64,000 nt of DNA, taken from assembly GCF_011009555.1 (NCBI RefSeq), contig NZ_QXHD01000004.1, forward strand, positions 6,072,258 to 6,136,257. Reading direction: 5' to 3'. This document shows, piece by piece, positions 16,730 through 26,176 of this stretch. The notes beneath the pieces were generated by a model. That model was not told where the DNA came from. It did no database searches and was given only the letters and a program-made list of their open reading frames with translations. A program made the translations under genes and the position numbers. Source of the stretch: Adonisia turfae CCMR0081 (GTDB lineage Bacteria > Cyanobacteriota > Cyanobacteriia > Phormidesmidales > Phormidesmidaceae). Each line of letters opens with the position of its first letter. Within the stretch, counting starts at the first letter, position 1.

Positions 16730-17713
16730 TCAATAAATCAAGTTCATTAACGTCACTTCCCATACCAAACGCGGTTGCACATATCTGAGCAGCTGCTTGC
16801 GTGCTAATTCCAGGTGTTCCATGCCTTGGGCATGGCCTTGCCGCCAGCGGCTTTGTTGGAGATAGTCCAGTAACCAAAGCTGGGATTCTGGTGCGAGGAT
16901 TTGTACGATTTGGCGGGCGAGTTCTAGGGCGCTACGGACGTTGCTAATGGGTTGGCTGACCTGTTGTATTAGCTCTGGTGGGATGGACTGTAGCTGTTGC
17001 CAACTTGCGATCGCACTACCCGGACATCCTTGGGCCAGGGAGAGTACTTCAGGGGAGTCCAAAATCTCCTGGTGACCCACCTTAGTCAATACTTGAGCCA
17101 TGTCAGCTGGGCTCAATCGCCGAAATGGAATGGTCTGACAACGTGAAATTAATGTGGGTAGCAGTGCCTGTTGGTCGGGGGCAATTAAGATAACTGACGC
17201 CTGCCCCGGCTCTTCCAGGGTTTTTAATAGGCCGTTGGCGGCTGCTTCTGCAATTAGCTCGGCTGCTTCAATCACCACTATGGCTTTGGAGGCTTCTAAG
17301 GGTGGACGACTTAAAAACCGAGCAATGTCTCGAATCTGGTCAAGACGAACCTGGGGACGACCCCGTCGTTTAATACCAGCTGCTTGGGCTTCAGCGACGG
17401 TCAATAGCTTGTTTTGGTGCAAATAAGTGGGCTCAACCCACAATAAATCAGGATGATTGCGAGACTGAATACGACGTTGAAGGTTATTTGGGGCGGTGTG
17501 TTGATCGCCAAGCAGCATAGTGGCAAAGGCTGTGGCAGCTAGGCTACGCCCAATGCCATTGGGGCCTATAAATAAATAACCAGGGGCAATCCGTTGGCGA
17601 ATGACGGCCTGAACCAGTAGGTCAACGGCCTGGGACTGCCCAACAATGTCAGCAAAGTGCTGCATCAACTGCTGTGTTTGCCCCATTGAGGCTGAGGACA
17701 ATTTAGAAGGCAT
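16730..17713 (-). CDS. holB: DNA polymerase III delta' subunit
   Basis: Clamp-loader subunit of the replicative polymerase, 327 residues from the ATG at 17713, which overlaps the tmk stop by 11 bases. An ATG at 17686 is the alternative. The frame is open further upstream inside tmk, but that extension does not resemble the family. The AAA+ fold shows FADIVGQSQAV, a Walker-A-like GPNGIGRSLAA (the usual Lys is Arg, so ATP binding is probably lost, as is common in delta'), KTLEEPGQASVILIAPDQ and LISRCQTIPF. The tmk-holB order is common in bacteria. Confidence 0.88.
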   Translation of the reverse strand: MPSKLSSASMGQTQQLMQHFADIVGQSQAVDLLVQAVIRQRIAPGYLFIGPNGIGRSLAATAFATMLLGDQHTAPNNLQRRIQSRNHPDLLWVEPTYLHQNKLLTVAEAQAAGIKRRGRPQVRLDQIRDIARFLSRPPLEASKAIVVIEAAELIAEAAANGLLKTLEEPGQASVILIAPDQQALLPTLISRCQTIPFRRLSPADMAQVLTKVGHQEILDSPEVLSLAQGCPGSAIASWQQLQSIPPELIQQVSQPISNVRSALELARQIVQILAPESQLWLLDYLQQSRWRQGHAQGMEHLELARKQLLRYVQPRLVWEVTLMNLIY

Positions 17714-18365
17714 ACCACTGCTGTAAATACTTGGAGACGATGGCTTGAATTTGCTCAGCCACTGCTTCTGGGTTGAGGCTAGCATCCACGGTAACGAACT
17801 CATCCCCTTCGGCTTGGATGCTGAAACCCTTATGGACCCTACGATGAAACTCAACTCCGGCCTGTTCGATCCGATCGGCTTCGCCACGGTTGGCTATGCG
17901 TTTAAGCCCTTGCATGACGTCTAGCTTGAGCCATAGGGTAAGATCGCTGGTCAAACCACCAGTGGCAATGGCGTTAAGGTTGTTGATCAGATTTAGGTCT
18001 AGCTGTCTGCCATAGCCTTGGTAAGCAACCGTTGATGCGGTGTAGCGATCGCAAAGTACCAGATGTCCAGTTTCAAGGGCAGGAATCAAAATTCGTTCCA
18101 CATGCTGTGTACGATCAGCCGCATACAGCAACAGCTCAGTCCGACTCGTTAGACTCTCAGCATTTTTTGACGACTGTAATAAAATCTGTCTGATTTCTTG
18201 GCCAATGCTGGTGCCCCCTGGTTGTCGAGTGACAATCACCCCCGTTGGATAGTCAGATGGACCACTGCTGAGAAGTGTGTGCTCTAACCACTGACGCAGA
18301 TGCTGAATTTGCGTAGTTTTACCACTACCTTCAATTCCCTCAAAGACGATAAGTTTACCGCGCAT
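17703..18365 (-). CDS. tmk: Thymidylate kinase
   Basis: Phosphorylates dTMP to dTDP in DNA precursor synthesis. The 220-residue protein has the P-loop FEGIEGSGKTTQ (about residues 8-19), the DRYTASTVAYQGYGR substrate-binding motif and a lid region. The length is typical. Its 3' end overlaps the start of holB, so the two are co-transcribed and probably translationally coupled. Confidence 0.94.
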   Translation of the reverse strand: MRGKLIVFEGIEGSGKTTQIQHLRQWLEHTLLSSGPSDYPTGVIVTRQPGGTSIGQEIRQILLQSSKNAESLTSRTELLLYAADRTQHVERILIPALETGHLVLCDRYTASTVAYQGYGRQLDLNLINNLNAIATGGLTSDLTLWLKLDVMQGLKRIANRGEADRIEQAGVEFHRRVHKGFSIQAEGDEFVTVDASLNPEAVAEQIQAIVSKYLQQWYAF

Positions 18366-18620
18366 CCTTTTCCTCAGCAGCAGAATATCATTACACTAAC
18401 CCAACAGGGATGCTCTGGGAATTTAACCTACATTTATCCTGAAAAGCTTACTGTTTTCGAGAAGGGTAAAGGTAGATGCAGATTTATATCTAGATCTAGT
18501 GACATAGTATATCTGGACAAAAAATTGCAAGTTTGTGACTTATTGTTTAGTCTAAATTTACTGCTCCCTATCTTAAACACCCTTAGATTCTGAAATTGTG
18601 CAATAGCTCCAGAATTTTCT

Positions 18621-18956
18621 ATGGCCCGGTATACCAACATTTTTGTAAGCGTTCTACCCGCAAATAACTTGCGTGAATCCCTACCAGATGTACTACAGTC
18701 CTGTGGTCTTCATTTGGTCTATCAGGATGGAGACTACATGATGGCTAAAGAACGCCCTGGTCTGGTTTCCTTCAGCAAGCTAGCTACGGTTGAGGTTTTG
18801 ATCGGTTCTACCGATGAAACTGAGCTAGTCACCCAACATAGTGCTGCAACTGTGAATCTGGTAGTGAAGAATGAAGAGCTGCCGTTACAGGTCAATAACC
18901 ATTGTCACAAGGTTTTTCAGCAGGTTAATCAGGCTCTCGAAAGCAAAGCAGGTTAA
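18621..18956 (+). CDS. Conserved-looking small protein of unknown function
   Basis: A soluble protein of 111 residues (MARYTNIFVSVLP...) with mixed alpha/beta character, no membrane segment and no motif I recognise. Codon use looks like the surrounding housekeeping genes. It diverges from tmk across 255 bases that must contain both promoters. A hairpin with a T-rich tail follows at 18993-19026, which supports a real single-gene transcript. Confidence 0.75.
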   Translation: MARYTNIFVSVLPANNLRESLPDVLQSCGLHLVYQDGDYMMAKERPGLVSFSKLATVEVLIGSTDETELVTQHSAATVNLVVKNEELPLQVNNHCHKVFQQVNQALESKAG

Positions 18957-18992
18957 CCCGCTTATCAACAAGCCAGTAATAATTAATACACA

Positions 18993-19026
18993 GGGGCCTG
19001 CAAAACTTCCATAGACCCCTTTTGAG
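18993..19026 (+). terminator. Rho-independent terminator
   Basis: GGGGCCT (18993-18999) pairs with AGACCCC (19013-19019) with one mismatch, followed by TTTTGAGTTTT. It is placed about 35 bases after the 111-residue gene. Confidence 0.6.
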
Positions 19027-19062
19027 TTTTGCGTAATGGGATACGGTCAGAAAGTACTTAAA

Positions 19063-19500
19063 CTACCCATTTAATTCACTTTCCTCTTCTTCATCAATCA
19101 TGTTGGGGCTGATCAACGTGATATCGAATTCGTCGGGGGGAACAGTTGATGTGGTATCCCGTTTCAACTGATAGTAAATGGCCCGTGCTTGTGGCCCAAA
19201 GACAATCTCGTCTTCATTTTTTAGATCATGGGCCTGTAGCTTACGCCCGTTAATGAGCATGCCATTGGCACTAGGCTTACCTTTCAGGTTTCCATCTACA
19301 ATCCGATAGTAGTAGGTCTCGTCGTCCCTAGGAAGCTGCACTAGTGTGGCGTGGTGCCGAGAAACAAACTGTGAAGCTAAGCGAATATCACATTTTGCAT
19401 CGCGACCAACAGAATAGACGGAGCTATCTAGGACAATCTCCCGTCGACCTTGACTATCTTCGACTATAAGAATACTGCTGAGATGAGAACCTGAAGCCAT
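19063..19500 (-). CDS. FHA-domain protein
   Basis: A phosphothreonine-binding module of 145 residues, nearly the whole protein. The FHA core shows YSVGRDAKCDIRLASQFVSRHHATLVQ and later SANGMLINGRKL, with the conserved Gly-Arg, Ser-Arg-His and Asn-Gly residues. Such proteins recruit partners phosphorylated by Ser/Thr kinases. The C-terminus is short and acidic (EEEESELNG). No kinase gene is nearby. Confidence 0.92.
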   Translation of the reverse strand: MASGSHLSSILIVEDSQGRREIVLDSSVYSVGRDAKCDIRLASQFVSRHHATLVQLPRDDETYYYRIVDGNLKGKPSANGMLINGRKLQAHDLKNEDEIVFGPQARAIYYQLKRDTTSTVPPDEFDITLISPNMIDEEEESELNG

Positions 19501-19822
19501 GCTAACCGTGAAATGATAAATCTTCGAGAAAAAATCAGGCCGTCAATAATTTCTTTACTATATTATTCCGCCAGTATTTGGGGCCTTCAGGATTCTCCCA
19601 TGCTCTTCAGCTTGATTCGATGGGGACACCATGTCTGTAGATGAATTCCGCTGTCTTCATAAGAGGTTGAATTAACCCAATAACAGCAAGATGTTACTGC
19701 TCATCAAATATTCATGAAGGCACAGCAGCCAATATAGCATTCCCGGCGGAATACTGGAATATGACAGTCCTTATCCTGTAGTCATTCAGTATCCCGTTTT
19801 AGAAAAATCCTGCCCATATCCA
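19501..19822. other. Intergenic region without recognised features
   Basis: Between the FHA gene start and the prk terminator I see no gene, RNA motif or clear operator. The promoter of the FHA gene must be here. Confidence 0.5.
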
Positions 19823-19858
19823 GAAAAATGCCATTTTGCTGAACCAGCAAAATGGCAT
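19823..19858 (-). terminator. Strong rho-independent terminator of prk
   Basis: ATGCCATTTTGCT (19828-19840) and AGCAAAATGGCAT (19846-19858) form a perfect 13-bp stem with a 5-base loop. On the minus strand it is followed immediately by TTTTT. It lies about 55 bases after the prk stop. Confidence 0.88.
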
Positions 19859-19913
19859 CGAACTGATAGTACTTTGACTGATTAAGCAAGTGTCTTCAGC
19901 TTAAATAAGCGTC

Positions 19914-20924
19914 TTAAGCGACGACGGCGGCACTAACACCAGCTCGCGTATTCGTTAGACGTTCGTAAGTAGCGCGCATTTTCAATCCAACCAGCACTTG
20001 GAAGAGGCCGGTACCATTGTTAGAGCCAGGATATTCCCGATGCTTTAACAACAGCTCAGTCATTTCACCGTAGCTGCGGGTGGAGATATTACTGAGGTGC
20101 TCTTCAACATAGATTAGCTCCTCCAGCTTCTCAAACTGGCCATCAATTTCTAGAACTGACACCTCATTGCCCATATAGGTATCAGGACCATAGGTCATAC
20201 GGATGCCAGGATAGGAGCAAGTTAGTTTTCGACCACAGGGCACCCAGTTAATGGTAGAACCTTCATCAAATAGGTAGGCGGGCTCAAAGCCTTCAATGCC
20301 TTCCTTCTGAATCATTTGTACCCGTAAAATCTTGCGCTCTTTGTCCTCCTTAATCAGATTTGTGGGTAGAACCTGCAGAACGACATCGGCGTATTGCTTC
20401 TGAACGTCGATATAGGCTTCAAAGTCAGGCTTACGGGCTTGAATAGAGGCTAGAACATCCTCATAGGTATGGCCTCGCTCAGCCATATCACGCTGGATTT
20501 TCCAGGCAATTTTGACTTCGTCGCTAATGTCAAGATAAACGCTGAAATCTAGCAGATCACGAACTCGCCCATCGTAAAGGGGGTGCAGACCTTCAATAAC
20601 GACCACATGATTTGGATCAATACGTTCAGGCGGATCAATGAAACCAGTTTCGTGGTTGTAAATTGGCTTATCGATAGATTGTCCTGACTTAAGAGCCTTG
20701 ATTTGCTCATACATCAGATCGAAATTGTTTGCTTTTGGGTTGAGGGCCGTCACCCCAGCTTGCTTGCGTTGCTGACGATCCAGACTATGGTAGTCATCCA
20801 AACAGATGACGGTCATAAATTCTTCACCGAACAGATCGCTGAGGCGTTTCAAAAATGTAGACTTTCCACATCCTGAATCACCGGCAACACCGATTAAAAC
20901 CACGCGGTCGGGCTGACTGGTCAT
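19914..20924 (-). CDS. prk: Phosphoribulokinase
   Basis: Calvin-cycle enzyme that phosphorylates ribulose 5-phosphate to ribulose 1,5-bisphosphate. It has 336 residues from the ATG at 20924, chosen because AGAGGA lies five bases upstream (the frame is open to 20972). The P-loop GDSGCGKSTF contains Cys19 and the next block VICLDDYHSLDR contains Cys41. This is the redox pair regulated by thioredoxin and CP12 in plant-type enzymes. A second Cys pair is at WVPCGRKLTCSYPG. It is a single gene with a strong terminator. Confidence 0.96.
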   Translation of the reverse strand: MTSQPDRVVLIGVAGDSGCGKSTFLKRLSDLFGEEFMTVICLDDYHSLDRQQRKQAGVTALNPKANNFDLMYEQIKALKSGQSIDKPIYNHETGFIDPPERIDPNHVVVIEGLHPLYDGRVRDLLDFSVYLDISDEVKIAWKIQRDMAERGHTYEDVLASIQARKPDFEAYIDVQKQYADVVLQVLPTNLIKEDKERKILRVQMIQKEGIEGFEPAYLFDEGSTINWVPCGRKLTCSYPGIRMTYGPDTYMGNEVSVLEIDGQFEKLEELIYVEEHLSNISTRSYGEMTELLLKHREYPGSNNGTGLFQVLVGLKMRATYERLTNTRAGVSAAVVA

Positions 20925-21433
20925 GGAATCCTCTTCTGAAAATAGTTGACAAATTGATCTAAAACCAATCAACGAGTCTATGAACCCTGACTCATTTGGG
21001 TATCACTAGTGGGTTGTAAACGTTGCAAAAGTTAAGGTTGATCCTATCAGAATCTGTATTCTTTTGGAAGGCTGAAGTAGGGGCTGTGCTTATGAAATCG
21101 CTAAGTTAATTAAAAAGGTTGTTTGCCTGAAATAATAGATGACCTGATAGGGACTCTGTTAGCTCAAAAACAGCAAATCTGTAGTGGTTTTATCTCATTT
21201 GCTCAGTCATCATTTATTGAGAGTGCTTTTAACAGTTGCTCCGTACCAGTCAGATAATGGTTCCTGATGATTTTGGGTGTGGGATTTATACCGTTTGTTA
21301 ACCTTAGACTTTAAACTGACTATAGGCTTAATCATTGCCTGGTTAATAGTTTTCTAGTTTAAAGCGATGCTTTGGCAATGCTGACTATTCAGTCAGTCTG
21401 CCAACCTCATTTCAATACTCTTTCTAAATCAAC
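20925..21433. other. Divergent promoter region of prk and ycf4
   Basis: About 510 bases with no credible reading frame. Both promoters must lie here. I could not identify a clear regulator site; CbbR-type T-N11-A motifs are too short to call by eye. Confidence 0.5.
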
Positions 21434-22015
21434 ATGGCTGTTTCTAAAGCAACTGTTTCTGACACAACCAATAAGGATAGTGTCCTGCGTCGTGAAATTT
21501 TAGGAGCTCGTCGTTGGAGCAACTATTGGTGGGCCGTGGTAACGACCATTGGGGGAACGGGATTTTTGCTGGCAGGCATTTCTAGCTACATGGGGATTAA
21601 CCTTTTGCCGTTTGCAGATCCCACACAGCTTATCTTTATCCCACAAGGGGTGGTGATGTGTTTCTATGGCATAGCGGCTTTGCTGCTATCGCTTTACCTT
21701 TGGTTAATCTGTGCTTGGAATGTTGGAGGTGGCTATAACCTCTTTGATAAGAAGAGCGAGGAAGTGCAGATTTTTCGCTGGGGTTTTCCGGGTAAAAACC
21801 GCAAGATTGACTTCAAATATCCTTTGGCGTCTGTCACGGCGATTCGTGTTGATATTCGAGAAGGATTAAGTCCTAAGCGTGCGCTTTATCTGAAGGTTAA
21901 AGGTAAAGGAGATATTCCATTGACCCGTGTTGGTCAACCGATGTCGCTGGCATCTGTGGAAAATCAGGGTGCTGAGTTGGCTCGCTTTCTGCAGGTTCCC
22001 CTAGAAGGTCTGTAA
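21434..22015 (+). CDS. ycf4: Photosystem I assembly protein Ycf4
   Basis: Thylakoid membrane assembly factor for photosystem I, 193 residues. Two adjacent membrane helices (about 30-52 and 68-95) are followed by the typical WNVGGGYNLFDKKSEEVQIFRWGFPGKNR segment and a soluble C-terminal domain. The length and order match the family. It is followed by two unrelated genes on the same strand with about 90-base gaps, so it is probably transcribed alone. Confidence 0.96.
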   Translation: MAVSKATVSDTTNKDSVLRREILGARRWSNYWWAVVTTIGGTGFLLAGISSYMGINLLPFADPTQLIFIPQGVVMCFYGIAALLLSLYLWLICAWNVGGGYNLFDKKSEEVQIFRWGFPGKNRKIDFKYPLASVTAIRVDIREGLSPKRALYLKVKGKGDIPLTRVGQPMSLASVENQGAELARFLQVPLEGL

Positions 22016-22107
22016 TAAATAGTGCCGAATGTCCAGGAGGCTCCCTATTGAAAAGGGTGTTTCCCTGTGACAAGATATGGTGCCCTTAGTGAACAAAGGA
22101 ATTAATC

Positions 22108-22851
22108 ATGGTTTTCGGTTTCCGGATGCAATGGGCCATTGGTTTGGTAGTGGCTTTGTTTATGGTGGGCTGTACGGCTGGGGCCACTGACCCATCTGAG
22201 TCGAGCACCACTTCGCTAGCTGAGCCTGCTGAGTCAGCGGAGTTGGCTGTGACTCCTTCTATACCTGAGGGTCTGGCTCGTCTAGAGGGTAAGGCCACTG
22301 TTGAGTTGACAGTGAATGGGGAGCGAGTTCTGGTGGAGGTTGATGGTACTCAAGCTCCAATTACAGCTGGTAACTTTGTTGACTTAGTTGAACGCGGTGT
22401 TTATGACGGCACTGTCTTCCATCGAGTAGTGCGTGAGCCTCAACCGTTTGTGGTGCAGGGGGGAGATCCACAGAGCAAGGATCCTACTGTGCCTGTTCAG
22501 CAACTTGGTACGGGTGGTTTTGTTGATCCTGATACCCAGGAAAAACGCCTGATTCCTTTGGAGATAACCCCTGCGGGCTCAGAGCAACCTATCTATGGTC
22601 AAACCCTTGAAAATTCTCAGCCTGCTTTGCAGCATACCCACGGTGCAGTGGCTATGGCACGCTCACAATTTCCTGATTCGGCCTCTTCCCAGTTTTACTT
22701 TGCACTGGCAGATTTGCCTTTCTTAGACGGTAGCTATGCTGTCTTTGGGTATGTCACTGAAGGTCTGGATACTGTGGATGCTATTCAACAGGGAGATGTG
22801 GTTGAATCGGCCACGGTGCTTGAGGGCTTGGACAACTTGGTGACTGAATAG
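22108..22851 (+). CDS. Cyclophilin-type peptidyl-prolyl isomerase, lipoprotein
   Basis: The protein has 247 residues. The signal peptide ends in a lipobox (LFMVGC), so it is probably anchored outside the cytoplasmic or thylakoid membrane. A low-complexity Ser/Glu/Ala linker follows, then a cyclophilin domain (about 65-245: GNFVDLVERGVYDGTVFHRVV, FVVQGGDP, HTHGAVAMARSQFPDSASSQFYF). It assists folding of exported proteins by proline isomerisation. AAAGGA seven bases upstream supports the ATG. Confidence 0.92.
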   Translation: MVFGFRMQWAIGLVVALFMVGCTAGATDPSESSTTSLAEPAESAELAVTPSIPEGLARLEGKATVELTVNGERVLVEVDGTQAPITAGNFVDLVERGVYDGTVFHRVVREPQPFVVQGGDPQSKDPTVPVQQLGTGGFVDPDTQEKRLIPLEITPAGSEQPIYGQTLENSQPALQHTHGAVAMARSQFPDSASSQFYFALADLPFLDGSYAVFGYVTEGLDTVDAIQQGDVVESATVLEGLDNLVTE

Positions 22852-22880
22852 TGTAGGGAACGTCTTGGTAAGTTTGCTTG

Positions 22881-23996
22881 ATGGTTGATGTCGATATTAC
22901 CGGCATTGGTTTATGGACAGCCTTGGGGAAAACAACCAAGACAACCTGGGCCAACTTACTAGCGGGTAAAAGTGCGATCGCACTACGCCAGCCTTTTCCC
23001 TCATTGCCTGTCATGCCCGTGGGCATGGCAGGCAAATTGCCTTCTGACCCAGAAGATATTGCGATTACCGCTGTCAAAGCCGCCATGGCGGATGCCGGTC
23101 TCCCATCATCGTCACTGGTGGATTGTGGGGTGGTGGTGGGTTCTAGCCGTAGTTATTTAAACCGTTGGGAGGCCATGGCACGGGGTGATATGGCAATGCA
23201 TCATTGGCTCGCTGCATTGCCCTGCGGTTTGTCGCATCAGATCGCTCAAGCAGTGGGTAGCCAAGGGCCTGTGCTGGCTCCGATGGCGGCCTGCGCCACA
23301 GGTTTGTGGGCTCTGTTCCAGGGCTATATGTTGCTCCAGGCAGGGCAATGTGAGCGAGTGGTGGTGGTGGCTGTGGATGCGCCGATTACGCCCTTAACGC
23401 TGGCGGGGTTTCGACGGATGGGGGCGATGGCGAAGGATGGCTGCTATCCCTTTGATTGCGATCGCAGTGGATTAGTCCTGGGAGAAGGCGCAGCGGCTGT
23501 AGTTTTAGAAATTAGGGGGACAAGCACACGCCCGTCTAATTACTACGGCCAAATATTGGGTTTTGGCCTGAGTAATGACGCGTACCACATTAGTTCTTCC
23601 CGTCCAGATGGAACCTTATCTGTGGCCCACCAATGTTTACAGCGTAGTGGTTTACATCCAGATGACATTGACTACATCCATACCCATGGCACGGGTACTC
23701 GCCTTAATGATGCCAACGAGGCATACATGATTCAGCAGCTGTTTCCTGAGGCTGCCGTCAGTTCCACTAAAGGAGCCACGGGCCATACCCTGGGTGCCGC
23801 TGGGTTGATGGGCGTTGTGTTTAGTGTGTTAAGCCTGCAACAGCAGTGTTTACCCCCCTGTGTTGGTCTCAGTAAGCCTGAGTTTGATCTGAATTTTGTG
23901 CGAGTTGCTTCCCCTGACGCTAAAACCGTGAACCATGTGTTGTGTAGTAGTTTTGGGTTTGGTGGGCAGAATGGCATTGTTGCGATCGCCCGATAA
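22881..23996 (+). CDS. Beta-ketoacyl-ACP synthase, FabF-like
   Basis: A thiolase-fold condensing enzyme of 371 residues, about 40 shorter than typical FabF. The catalytic triad is present: Cys138 in AACATGL, His in HTHGTGT and His in KGATGHTLGAAG. The start is taken as the ATG at 22881, directly after a TTG. The shorter N-terminal half suggests a second, non-housekeeping ketosynthase, perhaps for a specialised acyl chain. It lies 29 bases after the cyclophilin gene. No acyl carrier protein gene is nearby. Confidence 0.9.
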   Translation: MVDVDITGIGLWTALGKTTKTTWANLLAGKSAIALRQPFPSLPVMPVGMAGKLPSDPEDIAITAVKAAMADAGLPSSSLVDCGVVVGSSRSYLNRWEAMARGDMAMHHWLAALPCGLSHQIAQAVGSQGPVLAPMAACATGLWALFQGYMLLQAGQCERVVVVAVDAPITPLTLAGFRRMGAMAKDGCYPFDCDRSGLVLGEGAAAVVLEIRGTSTRPSNYYGQILGFGLSNDAYHISSSRPDGTLSVAHQCLQRSGLHPDDIDYIHTHGTGTRLNDANEAYMIQQLFPEAAVSSTKGATGHTLGAAGLMGVVFSVLSLQQQCLPPCVGLSKPEFDLNFVRVASPDAKTVNHVLCSSFGFGGQNGIVAIAR

Positions 23997-24124
23997 ATTC
24001 CTATCGGTTCAGGGATGTCTATCATCGCCCCCTGGTTAGCAGATTAGAACGCTAAACTGAGGATATTGATTTGACAAAGACCCACTGGCTTACTAGCTGT
24101 ATTTTTAGTTCTACGTTCTCTTCT

Positions 24125-26044
24125 ATGAATAAGCCCACCCCCCCCTCGTCCCATAAATCTGCCCTTAGCCGTCGGGCTGCTCGGACTTTGGCCACTGGAT
24201 GGTTTGTGTTGCAAACTCTGATTGCAGCCCCCATGGTGGCAACTCAGCCAGTCCTTGCCCAGGCAGAAGGGGATGAAGAAACTAAAATTACCTATGGCCA
24301 GCTGTTAGAGAAACTGGAGCAGGGTGATGTGCAGCGGGTTGAGCTGGACAACCTGCGGGGTGTAGCCAATGTGCGCATTAAAGGCGATGACGATAATGCG
24401 CCGCTACATGAGGTGACCCTGTTTGCCAATGATGTTTACAACCAACCTTTGCTACAAAAGCTGCGCGGCAGCAGTGATGTTGAATATGAAGTTCTAGAAC
24501 GCTCAGATAATAGTGCGCTGACGGGATTAGCCGTGAATGCCTTGTTAGCCCTGATTGTGGTGTTTGCGCTGTTAATGATCCTGCGGCGGTCTGCTAATTC
24601 GGCTAGCGGTGCCATGAATTTTGGCCGCTCCCGTGCCCGGTTTCAAATGGAAGCTAAGACCGGGGTCATGTTTGATGATGTGGCCGGGATTGAGGAAGCG
24701 AAGGAAGAGCTACAGGAAGTGGTGGTCTTCCTCAAAAATCCTGAGAAGTTTACGGCCATTGGAGCCCGTATTCCAAAAGGTGTGTTGCTGGTGGGCCAGC
24801 CTGGCACCGGTAAAACCCTCCTAGCTAAAGCAATTGCTGGTGAGGCCGGTGTGCCGTTCTTTAGTATCTCAGGCTCTGAATTTGTGGAAATGTTTGTGGG
24901 GGTGGGGGCTTCCCGTGTCCGTGACCTGTTTAAGAAAGCCAAGGAAAACTCCCCTTGCATCGTCTTTATTGATGAAATCGATGCCGTTGGTCGTCAGCGT
25001 GGAGCCGGTATTGGTGGCGGTAATGATGAACGTGAACAAACCCTAAACCAGCTACTGACGGAGATGGATGGTTTTGAAGGTAACAGCGGCATCATTGTGA
25101 TTGCTGCCACAAATCGTCCCGATGTTCTGGATGCTGCATTGTTGCGTCCCGGTCGATTTGATCGTCAAATTACCGTTGATTTGCCTGGCTATAAAGGGCG
25201 TTTGGGTATTTTGGATGTGCATGCGCGGGATAAGAAGATTGCGGATGATGTCAACCTGGATGCGATCGCACGTCGCACCCCTGGTTTTTCCGGTGCTCAG
25301 TTGGCTAATTTGCTGAATGAAGCCGCTATTCTGACAGCCCGCCGTCGCAAAGATGCCGTCACCATGGCAGAAATTGATGACGCCATCGACCGACTGACCA
25401 TTGGACTCACCCTGACACCGCTACTCGATAGTAAAAAGAAGCGGTTGATAGCCTATCACGAAGTCGGGCATGCGTTGGTCAGCACCATGCTGAAGCATTC
25501 CGATCCCCTAGCAAAGGTGACAATCATTCCTCGATCTGGCGGTGTGGGTGGTTTTGCCAGCTATCTGCCCAAGGAAGATCGGGTGGATGATGGCTTGATT
25601 TCCTATGCGGAATTGATTGACCGCATCACTATGGCCCTCGGAGGGCGTGCGGCTGAAGAGATTGTTTTTGGATCTGATGAGGTAACCCAGGGGGCTGCTA
25701 ACGATATTCAGCAGGTGACCAATATCGCCCGTCAGATGATTACGCGTTTCGGTATGTCAGAGCTGGGGTCATTTGCCATGGAATCTCCCAGCAGTGCCGT
25801 ATTCTTGGGGCGTAGCGACCTGATGCAGCGCTCGGAATACTCAGAGGAAATGGCTGCCAAAATTGACCAACGTGTGCGGGAAATTGCCATGACGGCGTAC
25901 ATTAAAGCGCGCTCAATGCTGAAGACCAATCGCTCACTACTCGATCGCTTAGTCGATCGGTTGGTTGAAAAAGAGACGATCGATGGTGAAGAGTTTCGCG
26001 GCATTGTGAGTGAATACGTAGACCTGCCGACCCCTCATCAATGA
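24125..26044 (+). CDS. ftsH: ATP-dependent zinc metalloprotease FtsH
   Basis: Membrane-bound AAA+ protease that degrades damaged membrane proteins, in cyanobacteria notably photosystem II D1. It has 639 residues from the ATG at 24125; the frame continues to a TTG at 24071. It has a first membrane helix (about 20-42), an extra-cytoplasmic domain, a second helix (about 150-172), Walker A GQPGTGKTLLAKA, Walker B IVFIDEID, the second region of homology NRPDVLDAALLRPGRFDR and the zinc site HEVGH. The HEVGH variant keeps HExxH. A hairpin at 26099 follows the gene. Confidence 0.95.
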   Translation: MNKPTPPSSHKSALSRRAARTLATGWFVLQTLIAAPMVATQPVLAQAEGDEETKITYGQLLEKLEQGDVQRVELDNLRGVANVRIKGDDDNAPLHEVTLFANDVYNQPLLQKLRGSSDVEYEVLERSDNSALTGLAVNALLALIVVFALLMILRRSANSASGAMNFGRSRARFQMEAKTGVMFDDVAGIEEAKEELQEVVVFLKNPEKFTAIGARIPKGVLLVGQPGTGKTLLAKAIAGEAGVPFFSISGSEFVEMFVGVGASRVRDLFKKAKENSPCIVFIDEIDAVGRQRGAGIGGGNDEREQTLNQLLTEMDGFEGNSGIIVIAATNRPDVLDAALLRPGRFDRQITVDLPGYKGRLGILDVHARDKKIADDVNLDAIARRTPGFSGAQLANLLNEAAILTARRRKDAVTMAEIDDAIDRLTIGLTLTPLLDSKKKRLIAYHEVGHALVSTMLKHSDPLAKVTIIPRSGGVGGFASYLPKEDRVDDGLISYAELIDRITMALGGRAAEEIVFGSDEVTQGAANDIQQVTNIARQMITRFGMSELGSFAMESPSSAVFLGRSDLMQRSEYSEEMAAKIDQRVREIAMTAYIKARSMLKTNRSLLDRLVDRLVEKETIDGEEFRGIVSEYVDLPTPHQ

Positions 26045-26098
26045 GCGAGGGAATAAAGGCGAGGCTGTAGCCCTATCAGCGCCTCAAGTTCGCCCTAA

Positions 26099-26129
26099 AA
26101 CGTACCCTTGTAGTAGCCAAGGGTACGTT
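26099..26129. terminator. Bidirectional hairpin terminator
   Basis: AACGTACCCTTG (26099-26110) and CAAGGGTACGTT (26118-26129) pair perfectly around a 7-base loop between convergent ftsH and the 96-residue gene. The T-run is better on the minus strand. Confidence 0.7.
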
Positions 26130-26176
26130 AACTAAACCTAACTGCGGTCTCAAGGCTTGAGTAACAGCGCGGAGGT

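Noticed and set aside
17714..17887. 58-residue N-terminal extension of the delta' subunit
   Set aside because: It lies wholly inside tmk and does not resemble the family; the start near 17713 is far more likely.
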